Assembly: GCA_023417655.1 (NCBI GenBank)
Contig: JAEZFD010000039.1
Span: forward strand, 100,441-164,440
DNA: 64,000 nt
Origin: Planctomycetota bacterium
Lineage (GTDB): Bacteria > Planctomycetota > Planctomycetia > Planctomycetales > Planctomycetaceae
Direction of reading: 5' to 3'
Numbering within the stretch: the first letter of the stretch is position 1; each line of letters begins with the position of its first letter. A program made the translations under genes and the position numbers. This document shows, piece after piece, positions 10,746 to 20,775 of the stretch. The notes beneath the pieces are model-generated. The model did not search any database, was not told the origin of the DNA, and saw only the letters and a list, made by a program, of their open reading frames with translations.

Positions 10746-11558
10746 TCAGGCAGCAACGGAAATCAGTTCTTCCGCAGCGGCTTCCACATCGACAGCGGCA
10801 ATGGTTCTCTGCTGATCAACATAAGCAACCAGCAATGCGAGATCGCAGATTTGATTCACCCGACGGGGAATTCCCTGTGAAATCTCCCAGACAGCCTGTG
10901 CAGATTCCGCATTGAAGATTGGCGACATCGCCCCGGCAACACTCAGACGGTGCTCAGCATAAGTCAGGACATCATCAGGTGACATGGACGTGATTGTCGT
11001 CCGCACTGCGACCCGTTGATCGAGGGCGGCCACCTGTTGAACACGTGAGAGCAGTTCAGTGCGTCCGCAGAGGATCATCGAGAAATCGCCGGTTCCGTTT
11101 TCGCGGAGATTCAGCAGCAGTCGCAGTGTCTGGAGATGAGGGACTTCCAGCAGATGGGCGTCATCGACCACCACCACGACATGAATTCCCTCGTCCTTCA
11201 GTTCTTCAAACCGGTCTTCGATTGCCTCAAGCACATCGGCATCGGTGTTTGAATGTGGAACCGCCACACCCATTCGTCGGGCGAGATAGGCGAGCATGCC
11301 CGACGGACTCAACTGCGGAAAGACCAGCCGCAGAAATGTCGCATTGGTCTCCGATTTCAGTTCGGATTCAAGCACCTGCGTCAGATAGGTTTTGCCGAAC
11401 CCATGCTCGGAAGCAATGAGAGCGAGACCTTTACGCTGCTCGACCACATAACGGAGTTTCAGTAGAGACGATTGATGAGACTCGACCGGAACATAAAAAT
11501 CCGTCGCCGCTCCATCGTCAAACGGTCGTCGTGTCAGGTTCCAGTAGTTCAGATACAT
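10746..11558 (-). CDS. ExeA/GspA-like AAA ATPase
   Basis: About 270 residues in the ExeA-type AAA family (AAA_22), which in other bacteria remodels peptidoglycan for secretin assembly or acts in transposition-like complexes. The N-terminus MYLNYWNLTRRPF is the classic opening of this family and supports the ATG at 11558; the frame extends to a TTG at 11633 that overlaps the upstream stop codon. A P-loop is present as SEHGFGKT and Walker B as VVVVDDAHLL, followed by an arginine-containing sensor region. No C-terminal peptidoglycan-binding domain follows, so this is the short form. The adjacent small exported protein may be a partner. Function beyond ATP hydrolysis is inferred. Confidence 0.82.
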   Translation of the reverse strand: MYLNYWNLTRRPFDDGAATDFYVPVESHQSSLLKLRYVVEQRKGLALIASEHGFGKTYLTQVLESELKSETNATFLRLVFPQLSPSGMLAYLARRMGVAVPHSNTDADVLEAIEDRFEELKDEGIHVVVVVDDAHLLEVPHLQTLRLLLNLRENGTGDFSMILCGRTELLSRVQQVAALDQRVAVRTTITSMSPDDVLTYAEHRLSVAGAMSPIFNAESAQAVWEISQGIPRRVNQICDLALLVAYVDQQRTIAAVDVEAAAEELISVAA

Positions 11559-11629
11559 CGTGGCAGTTCCATCTGCGTCCGACTCGATTGCATTCTTCTC
11601 GAACGAAATCGCTCCGAAATTTGGTGGCC

Positions 11630-12061
11630 TCAAGGCGCCGGTTCGATCATTCCCCGGAACCAGACCGCTTGCTTCTTCCCGTGATTTCCCTCTTCCCGAT
11701 ATCCCGCCCGTTCGATGTCGAGGCCGGTATCTGGCGAAGAGGCCTCAGTTGCGGACTGATCACCTTTGGGGAGAGCCGTTTCAGGGAGCGGATTCGAACC
11801 GTTCTCCAGTATTTTCGGTAAAATCGCCGCAGGACGTGATGCTCGAGACCGTTGAACCGGTCCTTTTTGAATTTCTGTCACAGCCGGATCGAGATCCTGC
11901 CTGCGACGGATCACAGATCCCCGATCGGTTCGCGACTCAGATGGCAGATCCTCCGCAGCCACTTCCACATCCTGGCTCCAGACGACAGAAAGCGTCATCG
12001 CCAGAAATGCGGCAGCAATGCAGAACCAGGTTTGCTGTCCAAGTCGTCGCATTTCATTCAA
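11630..12061 (-). CDS. small exported protein, unknown
   Basis: A 143-residue protein, or 140 from the Met at residue 4. An N-terminal hydrophobic segment (about residues 12-29) with a likely signal-peptidase site after WSQ suggests export or membrane anchoring. The rest is polar, low in hydrophobics and rich in Ser, Pro, Glu and Arg, so it is probably disordered. Its stop overlaps the extended frame of the ExeA-like gene, indicating co-transcription and a possible role as periplasmic partner or anchor. No family recognised. Confidence 0.55.
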   Translation of the reverse strand: MNEMRRLGQQTWFCIAAAFLAMTLSVVWSQDVEVAAEDLPSESRTDRGSVIRRRQDLDPAVTEIQKGPVQRSRASRPAAILPKILENGSNPLPETALPKGDQSATEASSPDTGLDIERAGYREEGNHGKKQAVWFRGMIEPAP

Positions 12062-12148
12062 TCAAGTCGAGATCATGCGAGTGAAGAAAGCCCTGCCGAT
12101 CTGGGTCAGGCATCGGCTGGCGAATTCGACAGACTTGACGAAAACGCG

Positions 12149-12179
12149 AATCACGCCGGTTACCTGAACCGGCGTGATT
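12149..12179. terminator. 13-bp perfect hairpin between ftsK and 12061 gene
   Basis: A perfect 13-bp stem (arms 12149-12161 and 12167-12179) with a 5-base loop, flanked by CGAAAA and TTTTCG that can extend the pairing. It lies between the ftsK stop and the next minus-strand gene, so it most likely ends ftsK transcription. The U-tract is short, so strength is uncertain. Confidence 0.7.
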
Positions 12180-12267
12180 TCATTTTCGCAATTCCGAAAG
12201 AGTCAGGCAGAAATGACTCAAGATTCAAGCAGTATGAAGAAATCAGAAACCGCGCGCCGGCAGTCCG

Positions 12268-14613
12268 TCACATCATGCTGAGCTGGCGGTCTTCCCATTC
12301 CTCCAGCGTGCAGATCACGTCACGGGATTTGGAACCGTTGTATTCTCCGACAATTCCATCTTCGGCCATGTGATCGATCATGCGAGCAGCTCGCCCGTAA
12401 CCGACTCCAAGTGCTCGCTGCAATAGCGAGCAACTTCCACGGCCTTCGCGAATGACAACTTCGACGGCCTGATGATACATGTCGTCCCGTTCGCGCGGAC
12501 CGTCTCCCCCACCGCTTGGGGACTGCATGGCGACCTTCGTCGCCTGTTCAATCTCGTCACTGTATTGCGGTGGGAAGTGGCTGTAGAACTCAATGATCGA
12601 CGCCACTTCCTCATCACTGATGAACGTTCCCTGAGCACGGGTGAGACTGCTCGTCCCCGGTGCCAGGTACAGCATGTCCCCGTTCCCCAGCAAACGTTCC
12701 GCTCCCATTTCGTCCAACACAACGCGACTGTCGACGCGGCTGGCGACCTGGAACGAGATTCGTGCTGGCAGGTTCGATTTGATCAGACCAGTGATCACGT
12801 CGACCGTCGGCTTCTGTGTCGCGAGTACGAGGTGGATCCCCACGGCACGCGACTTCTGAGCCAGTCGAATGATGTGTGCTTCAACGTCTTTCCCGGAGGT
12901 CATCATCAGGTCGGCCATTTCATCTGCGATGATGACGATGTATGGCATCCGTTCTGGAATGGCGTCCGCGTCGTCGCTGTCCGGGTCGATCTCCAGCCGT
13001 TCGAGAACTTTGTCCTTCCCGAGTTTGTTGTAACTGTCGAGGTGACGGACGCCGACCTTCGCGAGGATGTCATAGCGTTCTTCCATCTTGTCGACAGCCC
13101 AGGCGAGGACTGCTTCCGCCTTCTTCATGTCCGTGATCACCGGATTCATGAGATGAGGAATTCGGGTATACGGACTCAGTTCGACCATCTTCGGGTCGAT
13201 CATCAACATGCGCACGTCTTCCGGAGATCGCGTCATCAAGATCGACGAGATCAACGTATTCAAGCAGACGCTTTTCCCGGTCCCGGTTCGACCGGCGATC
13301 AGAAGGTGCGGCATCTTCGCAAGATCGACGACAAGCGGACGCCCGCTGACGTCTTTCCCGAGGAAGATCGGAATGCGCATTTCCTTAGCTTGATCATGGC
13401 AGGCGGCAAGGAGTTCCTTCAGTCGAACTGTGATCTGTTTTTCGTTGGGAACTTCGACCCCAACGGTGTTCTTCCCTGGGATTGGAGAGACAACGCGAAT
13501 TGCCGGGACGCGCAGGGCGATCGCGAGATCGTCCGCGAGGTTGGCGACCTTCGAAACGCGCAGACCTTTCTCGAGCCCGAGTTCAAACTGGGTCACGACC
13601 GGGCCGGTGTCGATCTCGTTGATTTTGACGTTCAGCCCGAACTCAGTGAATGTCTGTTCGAGAACAGCTGCAGTGGCCTGAGCCTTCTTCGCCAGCAGTT
13701 CAAATGGGAATTCTTCCGCTTCGTCCAGCATTTCGACTGGCGGGAGGCCGACAACCGTCTCGCTGCTTGGTTCCTTCCAGCGAAACAGATTCATAATCGA
13801 CTGACTCGACGATGCGAGACCTGCCGGGCGATTCACTTTGAAATCGGCCGGATTGCTCGCAGGTCGCGGTGCAGCCGGAGGCGCAGAAACAGGCGCAGCC
13901 GCCTTCGTGGTTGACGGCTCGGCGGCAGGTTTCTGTGACGCACGGGGTTCCCGTGCCTCTCGAGGAGGCGGCGGCTGAGGAGGACTGACGGCAGTATCGT
14001 TCTGATATCGCCCTCCAAACGGCCAGAGCAGAATTGTCAGTGGAAACATAATGCAACGGCCAACGAGACCGAAGAAGAGCGACTCGGTCGTCAGCATCAA
14101 GCCGACACACAGGAACGTGCCGAGAATCACCATCGATCCGGCGGTCGAGAAGTTTTCAGTGAGCAACACCCGCCCCCAGGCACCGAGATAGCCACCGCTT
14201 CCGACAGCAGGCGCAGGCGGCAGGCGCGGGGTCACGATTTGCAGCAGAACGCAGAGTGCCATCAGGATCGCCCAGGCACCCATCAAGCGGAGAGCAGGGT
14301 CGCGGACAGTGTTTCGCGAGAACATCCACAGATCGACCATGAGCACAATGAACAGGACAAACCAGGCGCCCAGTCCGAAGGCGTTAATGAGGTTCGACGC
14401 GATCAATGCTCCGGAAGGACCGCAGAGATTCTGCGTGAACGCCCGGGGAGGATAAATCATGGACGACGGCGGATCTGTCGCGTCATAGCTGTACAAGGCG
14501 AGGCCGATGAACAGCGCGACCGCAAACAGCCCGAGGGCCATCACGTCAGTCCTGAGTCGCTGATAATCGATCATCTGAGGCAAATACGCAGCACCGAAAC
14601 TCGATGAAGTCAC
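12268..14613 (-). CDS. ftsK: DNA translocase FtsK
   Basis: A 781-residue FtsK/SpoIIIE DNA pump, which couples division to chromosome segregation and dimer resolution. The N-terminal third carries about four membrane helices, followed by a Pro/Ala-rich linker (about residues 215-265). The FtsK core then begins (about 270-690), with Walker A GRTGTGKS and Walker B IVIIADEMADLMM. A C-terminal winged-helix gamma domain (from about residue 715, VEVVIREGRGSCSLLQRALG) recognises KOPS-like sites in known homologues. The linker is short compared with E. coli FtsK and closer to SpoIIIE. The GTG at 14613 follows AGGA at a 5-base gap; an ATG at 14574 is the alternative. It stands apart from its neighbours, with a hairpin downstream and a 440-base gap upstream. 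Confidence 0.95.
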   Translation of the reverse strand: MTSSSFGAAYLPQMIDYQRLRTDVMALGLFAVALFIGLALYSYDATDPPSSMIYPPRAFTQNLCGPSGALIASNLINAFGLGAWFVLFIVLMVDLWMFSRNTVRDPALRLMGAWAILMALCVLLQIVTPRLPPAPAVGSGGYLGAWGRVLLTENFSTAGSMVILGTFLCVGLMLTTESLFFGLVGRCIMFPLTILLWPFGGRYQNDTAVSPPQPPPPREAREPRASQKPAAEPSTTKAAAPVSAPPAAPRPASNPADFKVNRPAGLASSSQSIMNLFRWKEPSSETVVGLPPVEMLDEAEEFPFELLAKKAQATAAVLEQTFTEFGLNVKINEIDTGPVVTQFELGLEKGLRVSKVANLADDLAIALRVPAIRVVSPIPGKNTVGVEVPNEKQITVRLKELLAACHDQAKEMRIPIFLGKDVSGRPLVVDLAKMPHLLIAGRTGTGKSVCLNTLISSILMTRSPEDVRMLMIDPKMVELSPYTRIPHLMNPVITDMKKAEAVLAWAVDKMEERYDILAKVGVRHLDSYNKLGKDKVLERLEIDPDSDDADAIPERMPYIVIIADEMADLMMTSGKDVEAHIIRLAQKSRAVGIHLVLATQKPTVDVITGLIKSNLPARISFQVASRVDSRVVLDEMGAERLLGNGDMLYLAPGTSSLTRAQGTFISDEEVASIIEFYSHFPPQYSDEIEQATKVAMQSPSGGGDGPRERDDMYHQAVEVVIREGRGSCSLLQRALGVGYGRAARMIDHMAEDGIVGEYNGSKSRDVICTLEEWEDRQLSMM

Positions 14614-15052
14614 CTGATTCCTGTCGCCTGACTTGTCATCTCATCTGAAGATTCCAAGCAGAAGTCTCCCTACCCTGCCGGTGTCACGGCAGTTGCAGGA
14701 ACAGGATCTCCTTCAACGGTACAACGTCCCCCCGAAGACGTTGCCAAAACTCAACGCTTCAGGGCGGTTTCGAAGAGATGTGGTGTGGTCTTTGGGCATC
14801 ATGCGACCTGCGGGAACTGCTCCGGATATACCGAAAGCGACGCCGAAGTCAGGCCGATGCTTCTGCATCAAGGCTTTGCGACGCCGTATCCAGCCCTTTA
14901 GAAGGGGCGCCAGATCGCAACGCTTTTATCGGAGAATCCGAAAAGAGCAGGCGCGCCGATTCTGTCGATCCATCCATGAGGGGTGTCAGCGGTCACGTCA
15001 TGAAGTGACACTGCATGTGCGACATTCGACAGCGATCGGACCTGCAATCGAA
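14614..15052. other. intergenic gap, nothing recognised
   Basis: About 440 bases between the ftsK start and the stop of the DUF1549/DUF1553 gene. The plus-strand frame here is rich in Arg, Ser and Cys and has no coding character. I see no tRNA-like fold, strong hairpin or repeat. It presumably holds the ftsK promoter. Confidence 0.4.
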
Positions 15053-17632
15053 TCAGTGATTGAAAAGGAACTCTTTTGTGTTCACGAGAGCCCAGACAAT
15101 GTCTTCGTAAGCACCTTTCGGGTTCTCTTTGTGTTTTTCGAGATGGCCCAATGCAGCCTGCAACTCATCCGCATCAGGCTCCCGCGTGAAGACTGTGAGA
15201 TACAGTTCGCGGACTTTCTCTGTGTGAGACCGGTCCGTCTGGGTTGCAAGCTGGTGAGCCCGCCCTTCGGGATTGCCAATCTTCTGCTGCACTTCCTGAC
15301 TGTTTAACAGGTGCAGACTCTGGGCGAGATTCGCCGCCTGCGAACGCTCACATTCACATGCCGAACTTGCTTGCGGCTGTCCGAAGACTTTCAGGAAGTA
15401 CGGGGCCGAAGACGGATCAGGCATCTGCAGGGCCGTGCTCCCGGAAGGAAGCCCGGTGTGGGTCTGCACCGCGCCTGTCACCTGATGGAAGGCATCGTAC
15501 AGACTTTCAGCTGTCATTCGTCGTGGGTAATACCGGGAAAAATTCTGCTTATCCCGGGCGTTCTCGGCGTTAGGCTCGGAGCTCAACTGATAGGTCGATG
15601 ATCGACAGATCTCACGAATGAGTGCCTTGAGATCATACCCGGAGTCGATAAAGAACTTCGCGAGTCCATCAAGCAGTTCGGGATTACACGGCGGATTCGT
15701 CGCCCGCATGTCATCTTCCGGTTCAACCAGTCCGCGATTGAAGAAGTGCTTCCAGTAGCGGTTCACCAGGCACCGGGCGAAATATTCGTTCTCTGCCGAG
15801 GTCATCCAGTCAGCCAACTGGACCCGTGGATCCTGATCGGCAGGAACGTCGACCGATGATGCTCCGAGACCAGCGGGCCGGATCTGTTGTCGGGTGCGAG
15901 GATGCGGGAGCTGAGCCACGCCATCATTGTGAAATACTTTTCGGTCGCGGCTTCCCTGCGGAGCTTCAGCTCCCAGTTCTTTCTTGCCGAGTCGGCTGAA
16001 GTACGCCGCCAACCCGTAATAGTCTTCCTGACTCCAGCGATCATAAGGGTGATGGTGACAACGGGCACACTGGACTCTGACTCCCAGAAAGAGTTGAGCC
16101 GCGTCTTCTGCCAGCGCTTCCGCGCCGACCACTTCGCGATACCACGTCACCGGCGGGTTCCATCGCGGATCTCCGGTAGCGGTGATGATCTCTCTTACGA
16201 ACTGGTCGTACGGCTTGTTCTCATAAAGGCTATTCCAGATCCATTGATGGAACCCAAAGGTTGTTTCGCGTTCCGCGTCCTTCTGCCCTTTGTTCCGCAG
16301 AACCATGTTCCATTTGTTGGTGAAGAAGTCCGCGTATTCCGGACTGTCGAGCAACCTGTCAATAAGGCGTTCCCGCTTGTCTGCCGCGGAGTCCTGCATG
16401 AAAGCGGTCGCTTCGTCTGCAGTCGGAATGCGGCCTGCGATATCAAGGGAGACTCGTCTCAGGAAAGTCGCATCGTCGCAGGGCTCAGAAGCGGGAATGC
16501 CAAGTTGCTTCAGCTTTTCAAAGACGGCCTGATCAACAAAATTTCGAGGCTGCGGCAGCTGCGGGACCGTCGCCTTCAGCGGAATCGTCGCCCGGAATGT
16601 CGCCACATGGCCTTGATACCGAGCCATGACAGCGACTTCGCCGGAGAGGTCCAATGCCGTCACCAGCCCGGTTGTTGAGGCCTCGGCCAGTTCACGTTCG
16701 TTCGGTTCAAAGATGGTCATCTGAGTGACGTCCTCGCGGGATCCGTCACTGTAGATCGCATGAACTGCAATCTGGTGTTCCCCCTTCGGATTCAAAACGA
16801 CCGACTGAGGAAAACACTCGATCTCACGGACATGACGAGGCCGACCAACCTTCTCTGGGACACCCTGTTCAATCCATCGCAGGATTGTGCGGTACTCCTG
16901 CGACTCCTTTGTCATACGAATCCCGCCGCCGTGAGGAACCTCTCCGGTCGCCTTCTGCAACAGCAGGCTTTTCTCAGGCGCCGCTGGAAAGATGCGACGC
17001 CCCCGGCCTTCTTTCACTATGAACTCATAATCATCTTCCGGATAGAACCCCAGCAGCGACAGTTTGAATCCATTTTGCCCCGTCGCTTTCCCGTGACAGC
17101 CCCCGCCGTTGCAGTTCAGCTTGGTCAGGATAGGAATGACTTGATTGGAGAAATCGACAATCTGCGTAGCCGCAACGTCCTCAACCGCGAGCGAGACCTC
17201 GGTTAAGTGGGCTCCATAACCGACAATGATGCGAACCTGCCCATCCTGCAACGGCCGCACCAATCCGGTCTCCGTGACGATGGCGATTCCAGCCGGGGAA
17301 AGTGCATAGTTCGCCTGACGCGTCAGATCGACCCGGGCACCCTGTTCCGACTTGCCGATCACCAGAAGTTGTAAGCTGGCATCCGGCCCGACGATCCTGA
17401 ATCCATCGATCCCGGCGGGCTCCAGACTCAGCTGTTGGATTGGAATCGCTCCTTCTGCGGAAGGCACTCTCGGACCGACAGATGTCGAGGACAGGGATTC
17501 GCCGGCCAGACAGGGATGCTGCAGAATGACAGCGACCGCGCACAGTAGCAGAAAAGAGATCAAAGCTCGCGAGGCTAAAAGCCGGTCGCACGACGATTTC
17601 TTTGCGCAGGGATCGCGATGTTGAGTCTTCAT
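15053..17632 (-). CDS. DUF1549/DUF1553 secreted protein with cytochrome-like motif
   Basis: About 859 residues; the planctomycete-type architecture is clear. A signal peptide (hydrophobic core near residues 23-40, site after CLAG) supports the ATG at 17632 over an upstream start at 17683. One or two Ig-like (Big_2-type) domains follow. A C-N-G-G-G-C-H motif with the typical HGKATGQNGFKLSLLG context (PSCyt-like) comes next, then a second Ig-like stretch. DUF1549 is marked by RRVSLDIAGRIPT and RCHHHPYDRW, and DUF1553 by LVNRYWKHFFNRGLVEP through LYLTVFTREPDADE. These proteins are exported and abundant in Planctomycetes; a role in polysaccharide or sulfatase-linked degradation has been proposed but not proven. 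They usually sit next to a DUF1501 gene, which is absent here. Confidence 0.9.
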   Translation of the reverse strand: MKTQHRDPCAKKSSCDRLLASRALISFLLLCAVAVILQHPCLAGESLSSTSVGPRVPSAEGAIPIQQLSLEPAGIDGFRIVGPDASLQLLVIGKSEQGARVDLTRQANYALSPAGIAIVTETGLVRPLQDGQVRIIVGYGAHLTEVSLAVEDVAATQIVDFSNQVIPILTKLNCNGGGCHGKATGQNGFKLSLLGFYPEDDYEFIVKEGRGRRIFPAAPEKSLLLQKATGEVPHGGGIRMTKESQEYRTILRWIEQGVPEKVGRPRHVREIECFPQSVVLNPKGEHQIAVHAIYSDGSREDVTQMTIFEPNERELAEASTTGLVTALDLSGEVAVMARYQGHVATFRATIPLKATVPQLPQPRNFVDQAVFEKLKQLGIPASEPCDDATFLRRVSLDIAGRIPTADEATAFMQDSAADKRERLIDRLLDSPEYADFFTNKWNMVLRNKGQKDAERETTFGFHQWIWNSLYENKPYDQFVREIITATGDPRWNPPVTWYREVVGAEALAEDAAQLFLGVRVQCARCHHHPYDRWSQEDYYGLAAYFSRLGKKELGAEAPQGSRDRKVFHNDGVAQLPHPRTRQQIRPAGLGASSVDVPADQDPRVQLADWMTSAENEYFARCLVNRYWKHFFNRGLVEPEDDMRATNPPCNPELLDGLAKFFIDSGYDLKALIREICRSSTYQLSSEPNAENARDKQNFSRYYPRRMTAESLYDAFHQVTGAVQTHTGLPSGSTALQMPDPSSAPYFLKVFGQPQASSACECERSQAANLAQSLHLLNSQEVQQKIGNPEGRAHQLATQTDRSHTEKVRELYLTVFTREPDADELQAALGHLEKHKENPKGAYEDIVWALVNTKEFLFNH

Positions 17633-18001
17633 CCGTGATTCCAATTCTCCCGTTTCCCTGGGAGTCGATGACCTGCAACTCAAGTCTTTGTCAGCGCATG
17701 CAAGGCGGTATTCACGTCACGACGGAACACGCGGACTGATCAAACTTTGACGATACCAGAACCGGGCCGCAGGGGACAAGTTGAACTCTGGTAACGGTTG
17801 GCCCGAGGCGAATAACGCATCAACAAATTCTGTAATTTGTTTACGATTGACGAGGGGAGGTCGCTACGCTGCAATCTGGGGTCAATTGCGCACAAAAATT
17901 TGAGATTCCCTGCACAATCCCGCCATCAGATCCGCTGCCCGAACCCGAGGCGCTCCCGGGTTTCGCCGGGAAATGACGAGACAGATTCCAAGGAGATTTG
18001 G

Positions 18002-20722
18002 TTGCTCGACTTTTCGATGAGAGGAGCGGAGGTCAAACGTCTTGCCGCTGAAGCACGACGTGAGTCTGACAACAACTGGAAACGCTGGGGAACTTATGTC
18101 TCCGAGCGACAGTGGGGAACTGTCCGGGAAGACTACTCGCTCGACGGCGACGCCTGGCGCCATTTCACGCATGACGATGCGACCTGGCGGGCCTATCGCT
18201 GGGGAGAAGATGGCATCCTTGGCTGGTGTGACCGGCAGGGACGTCTCTGCTTTGCGCTCTCCATGTGGAATGGAAAAGATCCCATTCTCAAGGAGCGTCT
18301 TTTCGGACTGAGCGGCCCCGAAGGTAATCACGGGGAGGACGTCAAGGAATGCTATTACTACCTTGATGCAACACCGACGCACTCCTATGCCAAGGGACTC
18401 TACAAATACCCGCAAAACAAATTCCCGTATGAAGAGTTAGTCAGGGAAAACGCCTCAAGAAGTCGCCGGGAACTGGAGTATGAACTGATTGATACCGGGA
18501 TCTTCGATCAGGATGAATACTTCGACGTCTTCGTCGAATACTGCAAAGCCAGCCCTGAAGATATCCTGATCAAAGTGACCGTTGCCAATCGCTCCTCCAA
18601 GGCCGCGATTCTGCATCTGCTGCCAACTTTCTGGTTCCGGAACACCTGGAGTCATCCGACAACATATGAAGAAGGGATCGGCAAGCCCTCGCTCACGCAG
18701 GTCGACCAGTCCAGTCTTCTCGCCAGCCATGAGACGCTGGGTGACTGTCGAATTTATGCTTCACCCGCGCCGCGTGGAGCACGCCCGCGCTGGATCTTCA
18801 CGGAGAATGAAAGCAATGTCGGCCGGGCTTCGCATCCACCGGTCAAGCGCCCCTACTGCAAAGACGCCTTTCACCTTTATCTGACAGAAGGCAAGAAAGG
18901 GGCCATCAATCCACAACAGTCCGGCACCAAAGCAGCCGCATTACACGTTCTGAACGTTCCTGCCAAAAAATCAGTGGAAGTCTGCTTCCGGATTTGCCCA
19001 GAAGACGCACGGCCACGGGAGCCGTTTGGTGAATCGTTCGAATCCATTTTCGAGCAACGAATCGCCGAAGCAGACGCCTTTTATGACTTCAAATTCGGAG
19101 CCGGTCTGACTTCCGACGAACGACGCGTCATGCGGCAGGCAAGTGCAGGGCTGTTCTGGACCAAGCAGTTCTATCACTACATCGTGGAAGACTGGGTCAA
19201 AGGGGAACCTCACCGACAGCCCTTCGATAATAAATCTTCGTTGCCACGAAACGGCGACTGGCCACACCTGTTCAATCACGACATCATTTCGATGCCGGAC
19301 AAGTGGGAATATCCCTGGTACGCCGCCTGGGATTCGGCGTTCCACATGATCCCGTTTTCGCATCTGGACATCGACTTCGCGAAGGAACAGTTAATCATGT
19401 TCCTTCGTGAATGGTACATGCATCCCAATGGCCAGATTCCGGCGTATGAATGGAATTTCAGCGATGTGAATCCGCCTGTCCATGCGTGGGCCTGCTGGCG
19501 GACCTATCAGCGAACAGGGCCTCACGGCCAACGCGACCGCGTGTTCCTCTCTCGCGTCTTCCAGAAGCTGCTGCTGAATTTCACCTGGTGGGTCAACCGG
19601 AAGGATATTCGCGGCAAGCACATCTTCACGGGCGGATTCCTCGGGCTCGATAACATCGGAGTTTTCGACCGCTCCAAGCCACTGCCGACCGGTGGTCATC
19701 TGGAACAGGCCGACGGAACCGCCTGGATGGCGTACTACTGCGCGAGCATGCTGTCCATTGCCTTTGAACTGGCGGACGGCAATCCTGCCTATGCGGACAC
19801 CGCCTTCAAGTTCTTCAACCATTACATCGCGATTTCCGAGGCGATGAATTCACTCGACGGGAGCGGGCTCTGGGATGAAGAGGATGGTTTCTACTACGAC
19901 CATCTGCACGTCGGTGGGCAGAGCATCCCCTTGCGAATTCGCTCCATCGTGGGACTGATTCCTCTCCTGACAGTCGACGTCATTTATGAACGCGTCGTCA
20001 ATCAGCTCCCGGAGTTCAAGAGTCGCGTCGAATGGCTCAAGAAACATCGGAAAGACCTCGGCTCCTTCATGACGTTCCTCGAACAGGGCGAAGAACAGGG
20101 AGGCGGCAAAGGCCTGTGGCTGCTGGCGATTCCGACCCGGCAGCGTCTCGAACGGATGCTCGGGTATCTTCTGGATGAAGGCGAGTTCCTGTCGGATTAC
20201 GGCATCCGGTCCCTTTCCAAATTCCATGAGAAGCATCCGTTCAAGTTTCACTTAAACGGGCAGGAAATGTCCGTCGGTTACGTTCCCGGCGAATCCGACA
20301 GCGTGATGTTCGGAGGCAACTCGAACTGGCGGGGACCGATCTGGTTCCCGCTGAACTATCTCATTATCGAGGCGCTCGACCGGTATCACGAGTTCTATGG
20401 CGATTCATTCCAGATTGAGTGTCCGACCGGTTCCGGAAACATGATGAATCTGGGCCAGGTCGCCGACGAGATCCGTAAGCGTCTGGTTCGTCTGTTTCTT
20501 GCGGACGGGGAAGGCCACCGTCCCAGCTACGCCCGAGGTGAGCGATTCCAGAACGATCCGAATTGGACTGATCTCGTTCTGTTTTACGAATACTTCCACG
20601 GAGACACCGGACGGGGAATGGGAGCCAACCATCAGACAGGTTGGACCGCACTCGTCGCTCCGATTCTGGAACACATCGCCCGTCGGAGGTCGGCGAAGGC
20701 CTCCGAAAGCTCCGGTAGCTGA
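18002..20722 (+). CDS. GH63/MGH1-like glycoside hydrolase
   Basis: About 906 residues with the (alpha/alpha)6 barrel signature of the GH63/mannosyl-oligosaccharide glucosidase-like clade. Diagnostic stretches include the N-terminal WGTYVSERQWGTVREDYS and YRWGEDGILGWCD. The catalytic-domain WDSAFHMIPFSHLD and the later WRGPIWFPLNYLIIEAL and HQTGWTALVAPILEH also fit. The frame opens at 17837, but a TTG at 18002 preceded by AAGGAG with a 6-base gap gives a protein that begins just before the conserved domain; an ATG at 18017 is also possible. There is no signal peptide, so a cytoplasmic role in alpha-glucoside, trehalose-like or storage-glycan turnover is likely. Substrate is not readable from sequence. 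It is divergent from the DUF1549 gene and ends in a hairpin. Confidence 0.88.
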   Translation: MLDFSMRGAEVKRLAAEARRESDNNWKRWGTYVSERQWGTVREDYSLDGDAWRHFTHDDATWRAYRWGEDGILGWCDRQGRLCFALSMWNGKDPILKERLFGLSGPEGNHGEDVKECYYYLDATPTHSYAKGLYKYPQNKFPYEELVRENASRSRRELEYELIDTGIFDQDEYFDVFVEYCKASPEDILIKVTVANRSSKAAILHLLPTFWFRNTWSHPTTYEEGIGKPSLTQVDQSSLLASHETLGDCRIYASPAPRGARPRWIFTENESNVGRASHPPVKRPYCKDAFHLYLTEGKKGAINPQQSGTKAAALHVLNVPAKKSVEVCFRICPEDARPREPFGESFESIFEQRIAEADAFYDFKFGAGLTSDERRVMRQASAGLFWTKQFYHYIVEDWVKGEPHRQPFDNKSSLPRNGDWPHLFNHDIISMPDKWEYPWYAAWDSAFHMIPFSHLDIDFAKEQLIMFLREWYMHPNGQIPAYEWNFSDVNPPVHAWACWRTYQRTGPHGQRDRVFLSRVFQKLLLNFTWWVNRKDIRGKHIFTGGFLGLDNIGVFDRSKPLPTGGHLEQADGTAWMAYYCASMLSIAFELADGNPAYADTAFKFFNHYIAISEAMNSLDGSGLWDEEDGFYYDHLHVGGQSIPLRIRSIVGLIPLLTVDVIYERVVNQLPEFKSRVEWLKKHRKDLGSFMTFLEQGEEQGGGKGLWLLAIPTRQRLERMLGYLLDEGEFLSDYGIRSLSKFHEKHPFKFHLNGQEMSVGYVPGESDSVMFGGNSNWRGPIWFPLNYLIIEALDRYHEFYGDSFQIECPTGSGNMMNLGQVADEIRKRLVRLFLADGEGHRPSYARGERFQNDPNWTDLVLFYEYFHGDTGRGMGANHQTGWTALVAPILEHIARRRSAKASESSGS

Positions 20723-20735
20723 ACTTAATGAGAAT

Positions 20736-20775
20736 AAGCCATGTGCCTTTCACGCCAAGGGAAGGCTCATGGCTT
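20736..20775 (+). terminator. terminator after glycoside hydrolase
   Basis: A long imperfect hairpin 14 bases past the stop: an 8-bp outer stem (AAGCCATG/CATGGCTT) and a 5-bp inner stem (GCCTT/AAGGC) separated by one mismatch, followed by CATTTCT. The position and fold fit intrinsic termination, with a modest U-tract. Confidence 0.6.

Noticed and set aside
12472..13914. 480-codon plus-strand frame antisense to ftsK
   Set aside because: A shadow of the ftsK reading frame; the minus-strand protein has all FtsK motifs.
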